A stretch of 64,000 nt of DNA from Eggerthella lenta DSM 2243 (GCF_000024265.1 NC_013204.1:914180-978179), one strand, 5' to 3'. Counted from the first letter of the stretch, positions 51,793-61,438 are shown. Translations and numbers: made by a program. The notes: a model not told the origin generated them from the sequence alone.

Positions 51793-54700
51793 ATGATTGT
51801 CACAAAAGAGAAAAATTTAGAGGAAGACATCGAGTCCTTCCTCTGTTCAGAAGCGGGTGGGTATTATAAATCTAAAGACAGCCAATCCCTCCTATACGTC
51901 GAAGACGGAACCTATCAGGTTGTAGACGGGCACGGCTACCGAGATATGCCTGGAAAAGGTATTGATATCGCAACATTGGTCAATTTTGTCCAGACCACGC
52001 AGCCAAAAGCTTGGGAGCGTTTTGAGAAGCAGTGCAATTCCGATCCTGAGAAGAAGTTCTTTAAGGTTTTTCAAGATGCCGTAAGTCTTTACGGCATCGT
52101 TCATGTACTAAAACATGGTTTCAAACATCGAGGCATAGCCTTCAAAGTTGTGTATTTCAAGCCAGAGTCGAGCCTGAATGATGCTGCTAACAAGCGATAT
52201 GGCCAAAATGTTTGCCGTTGTATCCGCCAATTTCATTATGAGACGATTCCTAGCCATTCTGTCGATATGGTTTTGGATGTAAACGGAATTCCTGTTGTCG
52301 CAATTGAGCTAAAGGATCAGTTCACTGGCCAGAACGTCGAAGATGCCATGCGTCAGTGGCGAGAGGACAGAGACCCTCGCGAAGAATCGTTCAAATTCGA
52401 TAATCGTGTCGTTGCCTTTTTTGCCGTTGATCTTTGCAACGTGATGATGACAACAAAGATTGAAGGTTTGACCACTTCCTTCTTGCCGTTCGACCAAGGT
52501 TCGAACGGAGCTGGAAATGATGGTGGTTCTGGAAATCCTAATAATCCACATGGTTATGCAACTTCGCATCTTTGGAAAGAGGCTCTGCAGAAAGATAGCT
52601 TGCTTGATATTCTCCAGAAGTTTATTCACCTTGAAGTAAAGGAAGAAACGAAACTTGACTCCAAAGGTATCGAGGTTAAACAGAAGAAGAACCGCATAAT
52701 ATTCCCTCGCTATCATCAGCTTGACGTTGTCAGAAAGATTGTTGGGGATGTCATCGAATCAGGATCGAGCAGCAGCTACTTGATTCAGCATTCTGCGGGA
52801 TCGGGGAAGTCGAACAGTATTGCTTGGACAGCGTATCGATTTGCCTCGCTGTTTAGGGGTGACAAGCCCTTGTTCGATTCTGTTGTTGTCGTCACCGACC
52901 GCAGGGTTCTTGACGATCAGCTGCAAGAAACAATCAGCGGATTCGACCATGCTGTTGGCAGCGTTTGTATTATTGACAAAAAAAAGATTCTGGCGACTTG
53001 CGCGATGCTCTAAACGATGGAAAGCGCCTTATCGTATCGACCTTACAAAAGTTCCCTGTAATCTTTGAGGAGGTCGAAAGCAGCGGAAAACGTTTCGCTG
53101 TGATTGTTGATGAGGCCCATTCGAGCCAGACTGGTACCAGTGCGCTCAAGCTTAAGGCAGCCCTCGCTGATACCGAGCAGGCCTTGCGGGAGTACGCCGA
53201 AATCGAGGTCGAGGCTGAAGGTGAGGTCGAAGACTGGGAGGATGAGCTCGCTAAGGCCTTGTCCGTGCATGGTCGACATGAGAACCTGACATTCTGCGCG
53301 TTTACCGCAACGCCAAAGGAGCAGACGCTTGAGATATTCGGAGTGGAACATCCGGACGGATCTTATCGCCCGTTCCACATCTACTCGATGCGCCAGGCGA
53401 TTGAGGAGGGCTTTATCATGGATCCTCTCGCCCATTACGTCTCCTACAGTGAGGCGCTTGAAATTGCCAGGACGATTCCTGACAATCCAGATGTCCCATC
53501 CAGTCCGACACTGAAATTATTGCGCAGATACAAGGAGTTGCATCCTTACGCTTTGGGCCAGAAGGCGGAGATCATCGTTGAGACTTTCTGCTCTGTTACC
53601 CGGAAGAAGATAAAGGGCAAGGGCAAGATGATGGTCGTCACAGCATCGCGCCTTGCGGCTGTGCGCTATTACCACGAAGTAAAACGGTATATGCAGAAGA
53701 AGGGATATGACGACCTTGAGGTTCTGGTCGCTTTCAGCGGAACGATAGTTGATCCCGCCGATCCGGGTGGTAAGGAATACACGGAGCCAGGAATGAATGT
53801 AGGCCATGACGGCCAGAGGGTTGCCGAGAGCCAGACTAAGGCAGAGTTCCATGATTATGGCGACATGCTCATCGTTGCCGAGAAGTACCAGACTGGATTC
53901 GACGAGCCGCTGCTTCACACCCTTGTGATAGATAAGAAGCTTCGTGACGTTAAAGCCGTCCAGACGATTTGCCGCGTAAACCGCATCCATCCCGACAAAG
54001 AGGACACTTACGTACTTGACTTCGTGAACGATCCTGCAAATATACAGGAAGCCTTCAGCCGTTTCTATACGGAGACCTCTCTTACTGAGCAAATTAATAC
54101 TGACCTGTTGTACAAGGTTCAGAGGGAGATCGGGGAGTTCGGGCTTTACGACCAATCGGATATCGAGGCCGCTGCAGATATCGCCTTTACCGAGGGCGGC
54201 AAAGACCGCGCGAACCTGCAAGGGAAACTTGCCGGTGTTTTGAAGCCCGCTATTATCCAGTACGATTTGCTGGATGAGGAGCGCCAATATCAGGTCCGAA
54301 GGAAGGTGCGCAGTTTCTGCAAGTGGTATTCGTACATCACCCAGATTGTTCGCATGTTTGACAAGGATCTCCACAAGGAGTATGTCTACCTGAACTACCT
54401 GAGGCACTTTCTGAAGGCCGAACCAATCCCTGTTGAGGGCATCGACGATAAAGTTGAGATGCGCTTTTACAAGCTCAAGAAGGAATTTGAGGGCAGTATC
54501 ACCTTAGAGGAGGGTGGCGGCGTGCTCGAGCCCTCTTCGGGGTCTGGTAGCAGTAGCCTAGACAAGAAGAAAGATCCCCTGCAGGCCCTCATTGATAAAT
54601 TCAATGAACAGTGGCTTGGCGAGTTTACCGAGGGCGACCGTGTGGTCATCACGACTCTCTGGCAGAGGATGTCCGCAATGCCTGAAATTGAAGACACCAT

Positions 54701-54884
54701 CCGCCGTGATGGCCGTGTTGTCTTTGAGAACAGCGTCCTACCGAAGGCTTTTGATGAAGTTGCAAGAAAAGCTTACGTGGAGAACACAGAATCGTTCACC
54801 TCGCTTTTTGAGGACAGCGCAAAGTACAAGGCAATGATGTCTGCCATCGGCGAACTGCTAGTAAGCCATTTCGTTGGTAAGTAA
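51793..54884 (+). pseudogene. hsdR: Type I restriction subunit HsdR, frameshifted
   Basis: Two frames make up one HsdR of about 1030 residues. The first (51793-53013) holds the nuclease domain (HSVDMVLDVNGIPVVAIELK, the D..ExK motif) and helicase motif I (HSAGSGKSNS). The second starts in the overlap and carries DEAH (VIVDEAHSSQTG), FTATPKEQTL, EKYQTGFDEP and the C-terminal region to LLVSHFVGK. The switch is in the A8 run 52978-52985: with one more A the chain reads KKDSGDLRDALNDGKRLIV. ATG 51793 overlaps the stop of the HsdS tail by one base. Restriction is probably lost unless the tract varies. Confidence 0.88.
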
Positions 54885-55257
54885 GGGAATCTTAAGAAGG
54901 AACGATAACTTTCTGATAAGTGATAGACGCTGGTTCCCAATAATCCCCCTGGTTCCCAAATGGTTCCTTTTCAGCAGAAATCACGTGCGGCCATTCTGGG
55001 TCATTGTTGGCCATCTGGTAAAACCAGGAGACAACAAAGGTTAGGTAGACAAACAAATCTACCCAACCCTTTTCGGTGCTGTACTGCGGTTTTCCTTTGG
55101 ATTGCACCTTCTCCCGACAAACTACGGAGAGTAAACCACGCTCCAGAAAGCCTCTTATCAACTGGTAAAACTAATACACTTTTTACTGTACATTACTCCC
55201 ACTCAGTGACTAATCCAGTACGGGTGCTGCCGATCCGTGCCGCGTCATACCGCCTAA
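54885..55257. other. Intergenic region after hsdR, no gene
   Basis: About 370 bases without a supported gene. GGTTCCCA occurs at about 54932 and 54950, and GGTTCC again near 54961, as short direct repeats. The stretch 55100-55200 is AT-rich and could hold a promoter, but no downstream gene on the plus strand is intact. Confidence 0.4.
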
Positions 55258-55362
55258 GGGCTGATTCGTGCGCAATTTAGGCGAATCAGCCCCTTGATTC
55301 GCGATTTCGGGAATGACTCAACTGATTCGCGAAATCGCAGGTCGCTCCTTTAATCATTCCCG
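55258..55362. repeat. Interlocking inverted repeats
   Basis: Three perfect pairs lie within 105 bases. GGGCTGATTCG (55258) pairs with CGAATCAGCCC (55282). GCGATTTCG (55301) pairs with CGAAATCGC (55330). CGGGAATGA (55308) pairs with TCATTCCCG (55354). The last two overlap, so they exclude each other or form a pseudoknot. GATTCG recurs five times. It may be a structured RNA, recombination site or REP-like cluster. Confidence 0.5.
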
Positions 55363-55430
55363 GGTTTCCGCCAGGATTCGTAGCGGATGGCTTAAAACAG
55401 AGTGATTCGGAGACCAACCCGCACATATCG

Positions 55431-55739
55431 CTATCGCTTCATCTTCTTCAAGTTAGCAAGCTTCCATTGCGCTTCCGGGCTCGCGACAGCGGCTTGGGCG
55501 ATGGCGCACTCACCGAAGAGGAGCTCGGGGCGGTATTCCCCTTTGGCGAACAAGTCCAAATAGAGTCTCTCGCCGTCCTTTCTAGGCAGGATGTAGGCCG
55601 ACGTGAGCTCCTCCGCGTCGAGCATCAAGCCTGCTGGCGTCGGCTCTTTATCCCTCGAATGCAGCATCGGTAGCAGCTGGTCTTCGCGCAAATACCTTTG
55701 AGCTCCAGCATGGACTGGGCTACAGACTGGGAATTTCAT
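55431..55739 (-). pseudogene. Probable AbiEii-type nucleotidyltransferase C-terminal fragment
   Basis: About the last 90 codons of a gene. The segment LTSAYILPRKDGERLYLDLF, then YRPELLFGECAIAQAAVASP and EAQWKLANLKKM, resembles the C-terminal end of AbiEii/AbiGii-type toxins, where a P.A.WK motif is usual. The catalytic GG/D.D region is absent. The start of the frame (MKFPVCSPVHAGAQ) is unrelated and lies over a junction. It is a remnant. The assignment rests on the C-terminal pattern only. Confidence 0.45.
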
Positions 55740-55756
55740 CCGGCAGCGGAGCCTGC

Positions 55757-56321
55757 ATGAACGATTTAGGTGCCCTCTACTATATGGGAGACCTTGTTGA
55801 ACAGGACTACGCCAAAGCCGCGGAACTCTACGAAATGGCAGCTGACGCAGGTTGTTTCCAGAGCATCATCAACCTCGGTTATATCTACGAGTACGGAAGG
55901 ACCGGCAAGCCCGACCACACCAAGGCCTATCAGTGGTATTCGCTCGCCGCAGCGCTTGCGCCCTCCAGCGAAGCGGTATACAAACTCGGCGACATGTTCG
56001 GCCGCGGTCGCGCTGTGCCGCAAGACAAGTCAAAAGCATACCGTCTGTACGAACGCAGTCTTGAGCTTGTCCGCGACGATGTTGAGTTTGTCCAGCCCGC
56101 CATTCGCATAGCCGCTATGCTCATTGACCCCGATGCCCCCTCCTGCGGCATCGACCGTAATCCCCTACGCGCTGACGCTCTATCAGCGCACCGAGATTGG
56201 CCTGCGCATCGACATCGCCAACGGCATGACGTATTACACCAAGCGCCTCCGCGAGGCGATCGAAGGCCAAGAGAAGGCCCGCAAGCTCGTCGAAATGGAC
56301 GATTTTGTGATTGACCGCTAA
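55757..56321 (+). pseudogene. Sel1-repeat protein, truncated and frameshifted
   Basis: Tandem Sel1 (TPR-like) repeats: MNDLGALYYMGDLVEQDYAK with AAELYEMAADAG, SIINLGYIYEYGRTG and AVYKLGDMFGRGRAVPQDKS. Such solenoids mediate protein contacts. The first repeat starts without a signal or leader, so the 5' part is missing. The frame breaks at the C4 run 56162-56165. With one C fewer it continues NPYALTLYQRTEIGLRIDIA and ends KARKLVEMDDFVIDR at 56321. It is decayed. Confidence 0.75.
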
Positions 56322-56469
56322 CAACCGCTCACGCGCGTCTTGCCAACATTGGTAATCCGCTCCCGCTCTGAAACCCTTCATGGCAGGAGCGGATTCGCAT
56401 CTCGAAGAATCGAAAACAAAGAGGCCCCGGGATTCCCGAGACCTCCTCAATATACATAGTTCAGCTTGT

Positions 56470-57441
56470 TTACTGTTCGCTCTTCGCAATCGCCTGGTCG
56501 ATAAGCTTGTCAAGCGCCGCGCGCTGCTCGGCGGAGCTGATGGCGCCCATGATGGGCTCCCCTACGATGTTGCCGTTCTGGTCGATAACGTAGGTTGTCG
56601 GGAACGAGAACAGATTTGACGTAAACTTGCCGGCCTCGCTATCCGACTTGAACCAGATGTTCTTATATGTCACGCCCTTCTTGCTCAGCACGTCCTTGGC
56701 ATCTGCAATCTCGTCCTTGTTGCCATCGAGCGTAAAGGAATTGACACCCACGACCTGGCCACCCTTCTCGGCAAGCTCCTTGTTCAGGTTCTCAAGATCG
56801 CCCAGCTCGCCCACGCACGGCTTGCAAGTGGTAAACCAAAAGTTCATGACGGTGACCTTGTTCTTAGAGAACAGCTCGTCGCTGCTCACGTCGTTGCCGT
56901 CCAAGTCCTTGCCCGTAAAGCTGGGGAACTTCGTCGCCTCGCTCGAAGCATCGGCGCCAGCCGTCATGCCAGCGGCCGAAGCGTCGACGCTCTCGCCTGC
57001 GCTCGGCGTGCTTCCACAGCCAGGAAACTCCTTTTCCAGGCTCTCGAGCTTGTCCTCGATCTCCTTGATCTGCTGCGCACCGGCCTTGAGCGTCTTCAAC
57101 TCATCCGCTGCAAACTCATCCTTGGCGCCGTCGATGGTCTTGAGCAGGAAATCGCCATAATTGCTGCCGTCCTCGATCATCGGCGTATCTTTATTGGCGG
57201 CAAGAAACACCTTTTCCCACAGCGCATTATCGCTCGAGAGGATATCGTTCTGCTTCTGCATGAGCTTCGCATAGAGCTCGGCGGCCTCGTCGGCGTTGGC
57301 CGGCTCTTGCGCAATGAGCTCCGCGATCTTAGGATCGGAGCCCGTAGATTCGCTCGCGTTGCCACCGGGCGCCGAACACGCCACAAGACACAGGGCCAGC
57401 ACCGGCACCATAAACAGGGCCGCAATCTTAGATAGTTTCAT
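56470..57441 (-). CDS. TlpA/ResA-type thioredoxin lipoprotein
   Basis: A 323-residue extracytoplasmic lipoprotein. A signal peptide with lipobox CLVAC (Cys22) is followed by a helical region with a coiled-coil-like stretch (about 110-140) and a TlpA-like thioredoxin domain (about 172-320). Its active site is CKPC (206-209, in NFWFTTCKPCVGELGDL) and its cis-Pro loop is SFPTTYVID. It should reduce or shuffle disulfides outside the membrane. ATG 57441 is chosen because GGAGG lies seven bases ahead. It is the last gene of a three-gene minus-strand operon with the 4Fe-4S membrane protein, a likely electron donor. Confidence 0.92.
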   Translation of the reverse strand: MKLSKIAALFMVPVLALCLVACSAPGGNASESTGSDPKIAELIAQEPANADEAAELYAKLMQKQNDILSSDNALWEKVFLAANKDTPMIEDGSNYGDFLLKTIDGAKDEFAADELKTLKAGAQQIKEIEDKLESLEKEFPGCGSTPSAGESVDASAAGMTAGADASSEATKFPSFTGKDLDGNDVSSDELFSKNKVTVMNFWFTTCKPCVGELGDLENLNKELAEKGGQVVGVNSFTLDGNKDEIADAKDVLSKKGVTYKNIWFKSDSEAGKFTSNLFSFPTTYVIDQNGNIVGEPIMGAISSAEQRAALDKLIDQAIAKSEQ

Positions 57442-57470
57442 GGTCATTCCTCCGTTTTGTCGAAACTTGC

Positions 57471-58373
57471 TTACTTTTTATCGGCGGTCAGAGGGAGCTT
57501 TTCTTCCGACACATCCAGGCCATAGCGATAGCTGATGGCATCGACGGGACAGGCCCCGATGCACTTTCCGCACCGGATACATTCGGCATGATTGGGTGCG
57601 CGGACCACATCGACGTCCATCTGGCAAACCTTTGAACACGTGCCGCACGAGACGCATTTGCATGCATCGACCCGGATCCCCAGTAAGGACACCTTATTCA
57701 TGAGCGCATAGAATGCGCCGAGCGGGCAAATCCATTTGCAGAAGGGGCGATAGAACAAAACGCTCAGCACCACCACGGCAATGAGAACGAAAAGTTTCCA
57801 GGTAAAGAGCTGCCCCAGCGCAGATCGGATTCCAGCATTGACAGCCGCCAGCGGAATGGCGCCCTCGAGCACACCCTGCGGACAGATGTACTTGCAAAAG
57901 AACGGGTCGCCCATCCCCACATCGTTGACCACCAGCACGGGCAGCAATACCACGGCAAGCAGCAGCACGCCGTATTTGATATACGTGAGAGGTTTGAGCC
58001 TTTTCGTTGAGAGCTTTTTGCAAGGAATCTTGTGGAGCAGCTCCTGCAGCCATCCAAACGGACACAGGAACCCACACACAAAGCGCCCCAGCAACACGCC
58101 GAGCAAGATGAGCGTGCCCGTGACGTAATAGGAAAAGCTGAACTTGGACGAGCCCACCACCGACTGAAATGCACCGATAGGACATGCGCCCGCAGCCGCA
58201 GGGCACGAATAGCAATTAAGCCCCGGCACGCAAACCGTTTTTTCCGCGCCTTGGTAGATGCCGCCTTTGGCGAAGTTTGGCAGATGGATATTCGTAATGA
58301 GCGTTGCTACCGCCTGAATGAATCCGCGAAATCGGGCCAAAATATGCGACGCAGTGTTTTCTCTTTTATCCAA
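57471..58373 (-). CDS. Membrane 4Fe-4S protein (NapH/NosR-like)
   Basis: A 300-residue polytopic protein with Cys motifs on membrane loops: CGFLCPFGWLQELL, CKYICPQGVLEGA and CKWICPLGAFYALM. Two C-terminal 4Fe-4S ferredoxin clusters follow (CKCVSCGTCSKVC with a remote Cys, and CIRCGKCIGACPVD). About five membrane helices are visible. It should carry electrons from cytosolic donors across the membrane. The start is probably TTG 58373, which overlaps the stop of the small CXXC gene; the frame upstream of this has no conserved residues. It is grouped with TlpA, as in other Coriobacteria and Clostridia. Confidence 0.88.
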   Translation of the reverse strand: MDKRENTASHILARFRGFIQAVATLITNIHLPNFAKGGIYQGAEKTVCVPGLNCYSCPAAAGACPIGAFQSVVGSSKFSFSYYVTGTLILLGVLLGRFVCGFLCPFGWLQELLHKIPCKKLSTKRLKPLTYIKYGVLLLAVVLLPVLVVNDVGMGDPFFCKYICPQGVLEGAIPLAAVNAGIRSALGQLFTWKLFVLIAVVVLSVLFYRPFCKWICPLGAFYALMNKVSLLGIRVDACKCVSCGTCSKVCQMDVDVVRAPNHAECIRCGKCIGACPVDAISYRYGLDVSEEKLPLTADKK

Positions 58374-58491
58374 TTCCGATACACTCCAAGCACAGCCTAA
58401 TTGCTTTGGCCAGCACGGCATCCGCCTCGCCACGCATAACGCCAAAGCACACCATGGCAATTCCGACGATCAACAAAGCGACCTGTACCAT
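58366..58491 (-). CDS. CD1871A-family CXXC peptide
   Basis: A 41-residue membrane peptide (MVQVALLIVGIAMVCFGVMR then LAKAIRLCLECIGIG). It has one helix, the conserved RGE after it, and the terminal CLECIGIG with its CxxC pair, the signature of the CD1871A family. It is too short for most gene finders. A longer form from TTG or GTG codons about 20-35 bases upstream is possible, with AGGAG at good spacing. Its stop overlaps the start of the 4Fe-4S gene, so it is the first gene of the redox operon. It may pass electrons or hold a cluster between its neighbours (inference). Confidence 0.85.
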   Translation of the reverse strand: MVQVALLIVGIAMVCFGVMRGEADAVLAKAIRLCLECIGIG

Positions 58492-58602
58492 GGGTTTTAC
58501 CGCCTTGAACAACCTGACCACTCCTTTCGTTACGCAACCATTGAACCATATCGACCATAAAATCCGTGTTAAGCGCGATTTGAAATGTGCAAGGAGATTG
58601 TT

Positions 58603-59277
58603 ATGCGTATTTTAATCGTCGAGGACGAGCGAGCTCTATGTGACGCAATCGCGCGCAGCTTGCGAAACTTGGCATACAGCGTCGACTGCTGCCATGATGG
58701 GCAGGAGGCGCTCGACCTACTAGGCGTTGAAGTCTTTGACCTCGTGGTACTCGACCTCAACCTTCCCCGTATCGACGGCATGACCGTGCTCAAGGCACTT
58801 CGGAAAACCGACCGCGAGACCAAAGTGCTGATTCTGTCCGCACGTGGCAAAGTATTCGATAAAGTCACCGGACTCGATGCCGGCGCCAACGATTACCTCA
58901 CCAAGCCGTTTCATCTGGACGAGCTCGCGGCGAGAATTCGCAGCCTCACGCTCAGGCGCTTCGCACAAGACAACATAGTTTTAACCTGCGGAAAGCTCAG
59001 CTTTGACACCAAGGCGCGCATCGCTTCCGTAGGCGGCGAAGCGCTGTCTCTCACGCGCAAAGAAACGGGAATCTTGGAATACCTGATGCTTAACCAGGGG
59101 CGCCCGGTAAGCCAAGAGGAGCTTATCGAGCACGTTTGGGATAGCAGTGTGAACAGCTTTAGCAACGCAACCCGTGTTCATATCTCGTCGCTCAGGAAAA
59201 AGCTGCGCAGCGCTTTGGGATACGACCCGATTCGCAATCGGATTGGAGAGGGCTACGTCATGGAGGATAGCGAATGA
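58603..59277 (+). CDS. OmpR-family response regulator
   Basis: A 224-residue regulator. The receiver has D51 as phospho-acceptor (LVVLDLNLPRIDG), LSARGK and a conserved K in LTKPFHLDEL. The C-terminal winged helix ends NRIGEGYVM. ATG 58603 follows AAGGAGA, so the six codons before it are not used. It is divergent from the CD1871A/4Fe-4S/TlpA operon with 111 bases between and overlaps the kinase gene by four bases. It probably controls that operon. Confidence 0.93.
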   Translation: MRILIVEDERALCDAIARSLRNLAYSVDCCHDGQEALDLLGVEVFDLVVLDLNLPRIDGMTVLKALRKTDRETKVLILSARGKVFDKVTGLDAGANDYLTKPFHLDELAARIRSLTLRRFAQDNIVLTCGKLSFDTKARIASVGGEALSLTRKETGILEYLMLNQGRPVSQEELIEHVWDSSVNSFSNATRVHISSLRKKLRSALGYDPIRNRIGEGYVMEDSE

Positions 59278-60413
59278 AAAGGCTTTCGCTGCAATGGCGC
59301 ATAACGATCATGACGGCACTTCTGACGTGCGCGGCGTGCATGCTGACAAACTGCCTGGTCGGCTATACGGGCATGCGCTACATGGACGCAATTGGCAGTG
59401 GCATCTCGGCTCTTAGCACAGCCGACGAAGATACGCCCCAGGCGTTTGACCCAACGAACGTGGCCCTCGATGACGAGGTCACGGTCGTCGTGAATAACGC
59501 ACAAGAGTCTTTTGGCGCGACCGCCTGGTGCATCACAGCTGGAGTCACGCTGCTTGGTGGCGTGCTGGCATACTTTGTGAGCGGTCGTGCGCTCAAGCCG
59601 CTACGGGCTTTTGCCGCTCAAGTAGAGCGCGTGCAGCCTGACAACCTAAGCGAAATCAACCTCAGCGAAGATGTGCCCACCGAACTGCAACGATGCAGCG
59701 CCTCATTCAACGATATGATCGGTCGGCTCGACGAAGGGTTCTCCGCACAGCGTCAGTTTACCGGCAACGCCGCACACGAGCTGCGCACCCCGCTCGCCCT
59801 TATGCAGGCGCAGATTGAACTGTTCGCCTCCGAGCATCCCACATCGCAACCCCAAACAGCCGAGCTGCTCGGCCTGCTGCAAGAACAAACCGAGCGGATG
59901 TCGCGAATGACCAAGGTGCTGCTTGAGATGAGTGAGCTCCACAGCGTTCCCTGCGAGGACGATATTGAGCTTGGCCCCCTGTCCGAAGAAGTCCTCACCG
60001 ACCTTGCTCCGCTTGCCGAGCATAAAGACATCGTCCTCAATTGCAGTGGAGGCGCTCTGATAATCGGAAGCGACACGCTCCTCTATCGGCTGGTGTTTAA
60101 CCTGGTCGAAAATGCCATCCGTTACAGCCGCCCCGGCTCCACTGTCAACGTCTCCATCTGCGACAACGACAGTCACGTGTTCCTGCGAGTCGAAGATCAG
60201 GGCCCGGGAATACCCAAGCAGTACCGTGAGAGCATCTTCCAGCCGTTCTTTCGCCTGGATAAATCCCGCAGCAGGGCATACGGCGGCGCAGGACTCGGGC
60301 TAGCGCTTGTTTGGGAGATTGCAGCGCTGCACGGCGGCACGGTTGAGGTCGAAGCAAGTTCCGAGAACGGGGCCACCATGCTCACGACCCTTCCAAAACG
60401 GACCGCAGCGTAA
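59274..60413 (+). CDS. Sensor histidine kinase
   Basis: A 379-residue kinase. TM1 is at about 10-30, a short extracellular loop follows (about 35-82), and TM2 is at about 84-103, followed by a HAMP-like linker. HisKA carries H168 (NAAHELRTPLAL). HATPase_c has the N box (LVFNLVENAIRYSRPG), DQGPGI and GAGLGLALVWEI. It pairs with the response regulator just upstream. The small sensor loop suggests it may read a membrane or redox state rather than a large ligand (inference). Confidence 0.93.
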   Translation: MKRLSLQWRITIMTALLTCAACMLTNCLVGYTGMRYMDAIGSGISALSTADEDTPQAFDPTNVALDDEVTVVVNNAQESFGATAWCITAGVTLLGGVLAYFVSGRALKPLRAFAAQVERVQPDNLSEINLSEDVPTELQRCSASFNDMIGRLDEGFSAQRQFTGNAAHELRTPLALMQAQIELFASEHPTSQPQTAELLGLLQEQTERMSRMTKVLLEMSELHSVPCEDDIELGPLSEEVLTDLAPLAEHKDIVLNCSGGALIIGSDTLLYRLVFNLVENAIRYSRPGSTVNVSICDNDSHVFLRVEDQGPGIPKQYRESIFQPFFRLDKSRSRAYGGAGLGLALVWEIAALHGGTVEVEASSENGATMLTTLPKRTAA

Positions 60414-60455
60414 ACCAGCCATTAAAAGGAAAGGGTCCCGTGCACGTTTGAACTG

Positions 60456-60492
60456 CCTCCCATTTCTTGAACACGAGAAATGGGAGGTTTTT
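60456..60492 (+). terminator. Terminator after the redox two-component genes
   Basis: CCTCCCATTTCT and AGAAATGGGAGG form a 12-bp perfect stem with an 8-base loop, followed by five T residues. It is 42 bases after the kinase stop. Confidence 0.93.
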
Positions 60493-60655
60493 GGACTGGT
60501 CAAGGTTTCTTGGACGGAAAAATAAGCTTCTTCAGGCAACATCTCGCTCTAGGTCGCACGGGGCGTTATAGCCGATCGATGAGCGCATCCTCTGCCTGCT
60601 GTAGTAGAGCTCGATGTATTTGAACGCGTCCTGCTTCGCCTCCCCCTCGTCTTGT
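60493..60655 (-). mobile_element. IS3-family remnant (3' end)
   Basis: On the minus strand, 60640-60532 encodes the last ~36 residues of an IS3-type OrfB (DAFKYIELYYSRQRMRSSIG then YNAPCDLERDVA), ending at TGA 60532. The bases from 60493 (TGGACTGGTCAAG) look like the terminal inverted repeat. The rest of the element is gone, and the left part of the OrfB frame is fused to the AbiEii-type gene. It differs from the complete IS3 at 3331-5050. Confidence 0.78.
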
Positions 60656-61438
60656 GGCCTTCCGCATAGGGTGATGCCGAGACGTAAGAGGACCAGATGC
60701 CCCGCATCATATCGGATCTTCTGACCTCGCCGAGCACGGCCTCGTAGTCGCCCATCGTGCCGAGTGAACCGCGCCTGGAGGCGGTGGCGACAACGGCTTC
60801 GTGCAGGGAATCCCGATTTATTTCGCCCGCCTTCAAACGGAGCAAAGTGTGGATGTCGTAGTAGTCGCGGCCACGCGTGTTGGCGATTCCCCGGGAAACG
60901 ACAGTCTCGAGCTTTTCGGCCAGCACGGTTTCGAGCGGGTACGAGAGCACCCTGACCGAGCCCTCCTCGAACATCAGCGGGTAGCGGTACTCGATGCGCC
61001 CGGGCACTATCTCGTCTTCGGTCGTGATGTCGATCTTCACGGGAGCGTCTATCTTGCCGTACCTCGCGCGCAGGTGCGCGCGCCAGTTCGCGTACTCGTC
61101 GCCCTCGCGGATGGGCTCGATCCGCTCGAAGGAGTATTCCATGCCGTCGGCGACGTCCACGGCGCAGATGGCGGCGACGGCCTCGCTCACCGTGCCTTCG
61201 TCCATATCCATGCCTATCACCGTCGTGTCCATGTCCATGGTGGTCCTCTGGGCGACGCCGGTCATCGAGGAGATGAGGAGGCCGCCCTTCAGAACGAACG
61301 CCTCGGCGTAGCCGCTCTTTCCGAGCCGCACCAAAAGATGCTCGAACAGGTACATTTGCAGGAGCTCCTGGGGCTTCAGGTTGCTTTTTTGGCCAGGGCC
61401 TTAATTTTGCCCTTGAGGCTTGCATCGCTCCTCATCAT
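60655..61438 (-). pseudogene. abiEii: AbiEii toxin (type IV TA), frameshifted and truncated
   Basis: A nucleotidyltransferase toxin. FVLKGGLLISSMTGVAQRTT then MDMDTTVIG supplies the KGG and D.D active-site motifs. AEKLETVVSRGIANTRGRDY then YDIHTL is the second conserved block with the catalytic K and D. The true start is ATG 61438, overlapping the antitoxin stop. After 18 codons the frame breaks at a T6 run (61385-61390): with one more A in the coding strand it would read AKKSNLKPQELLQMYLFEHL. At the 3' end it runs into an IS3 remnant after SASPYAEG, so both ends are damaged. Toxin activity is probably lost. Confidence 0.82.

Noticed and set aside
46662..52985. Programmed frameshifting to explain the hsdR and ATPase breaks
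   Set aside because: The tracts are slippery, but no downstream structure is evident and the same kind of break affects unrelated genes nearby, so decay, tract variation or assembly error is more likely.
55431..61438. The idea that the AbiEii C-terminal fragment at 55431 is the missing end of the AbiEii gene at 60655
   Set aside because: Orientation would allow it, but the gene at 60655 is lost only over its last few residues, while the fragment is about 90 residues of a different C-terminal pattern.
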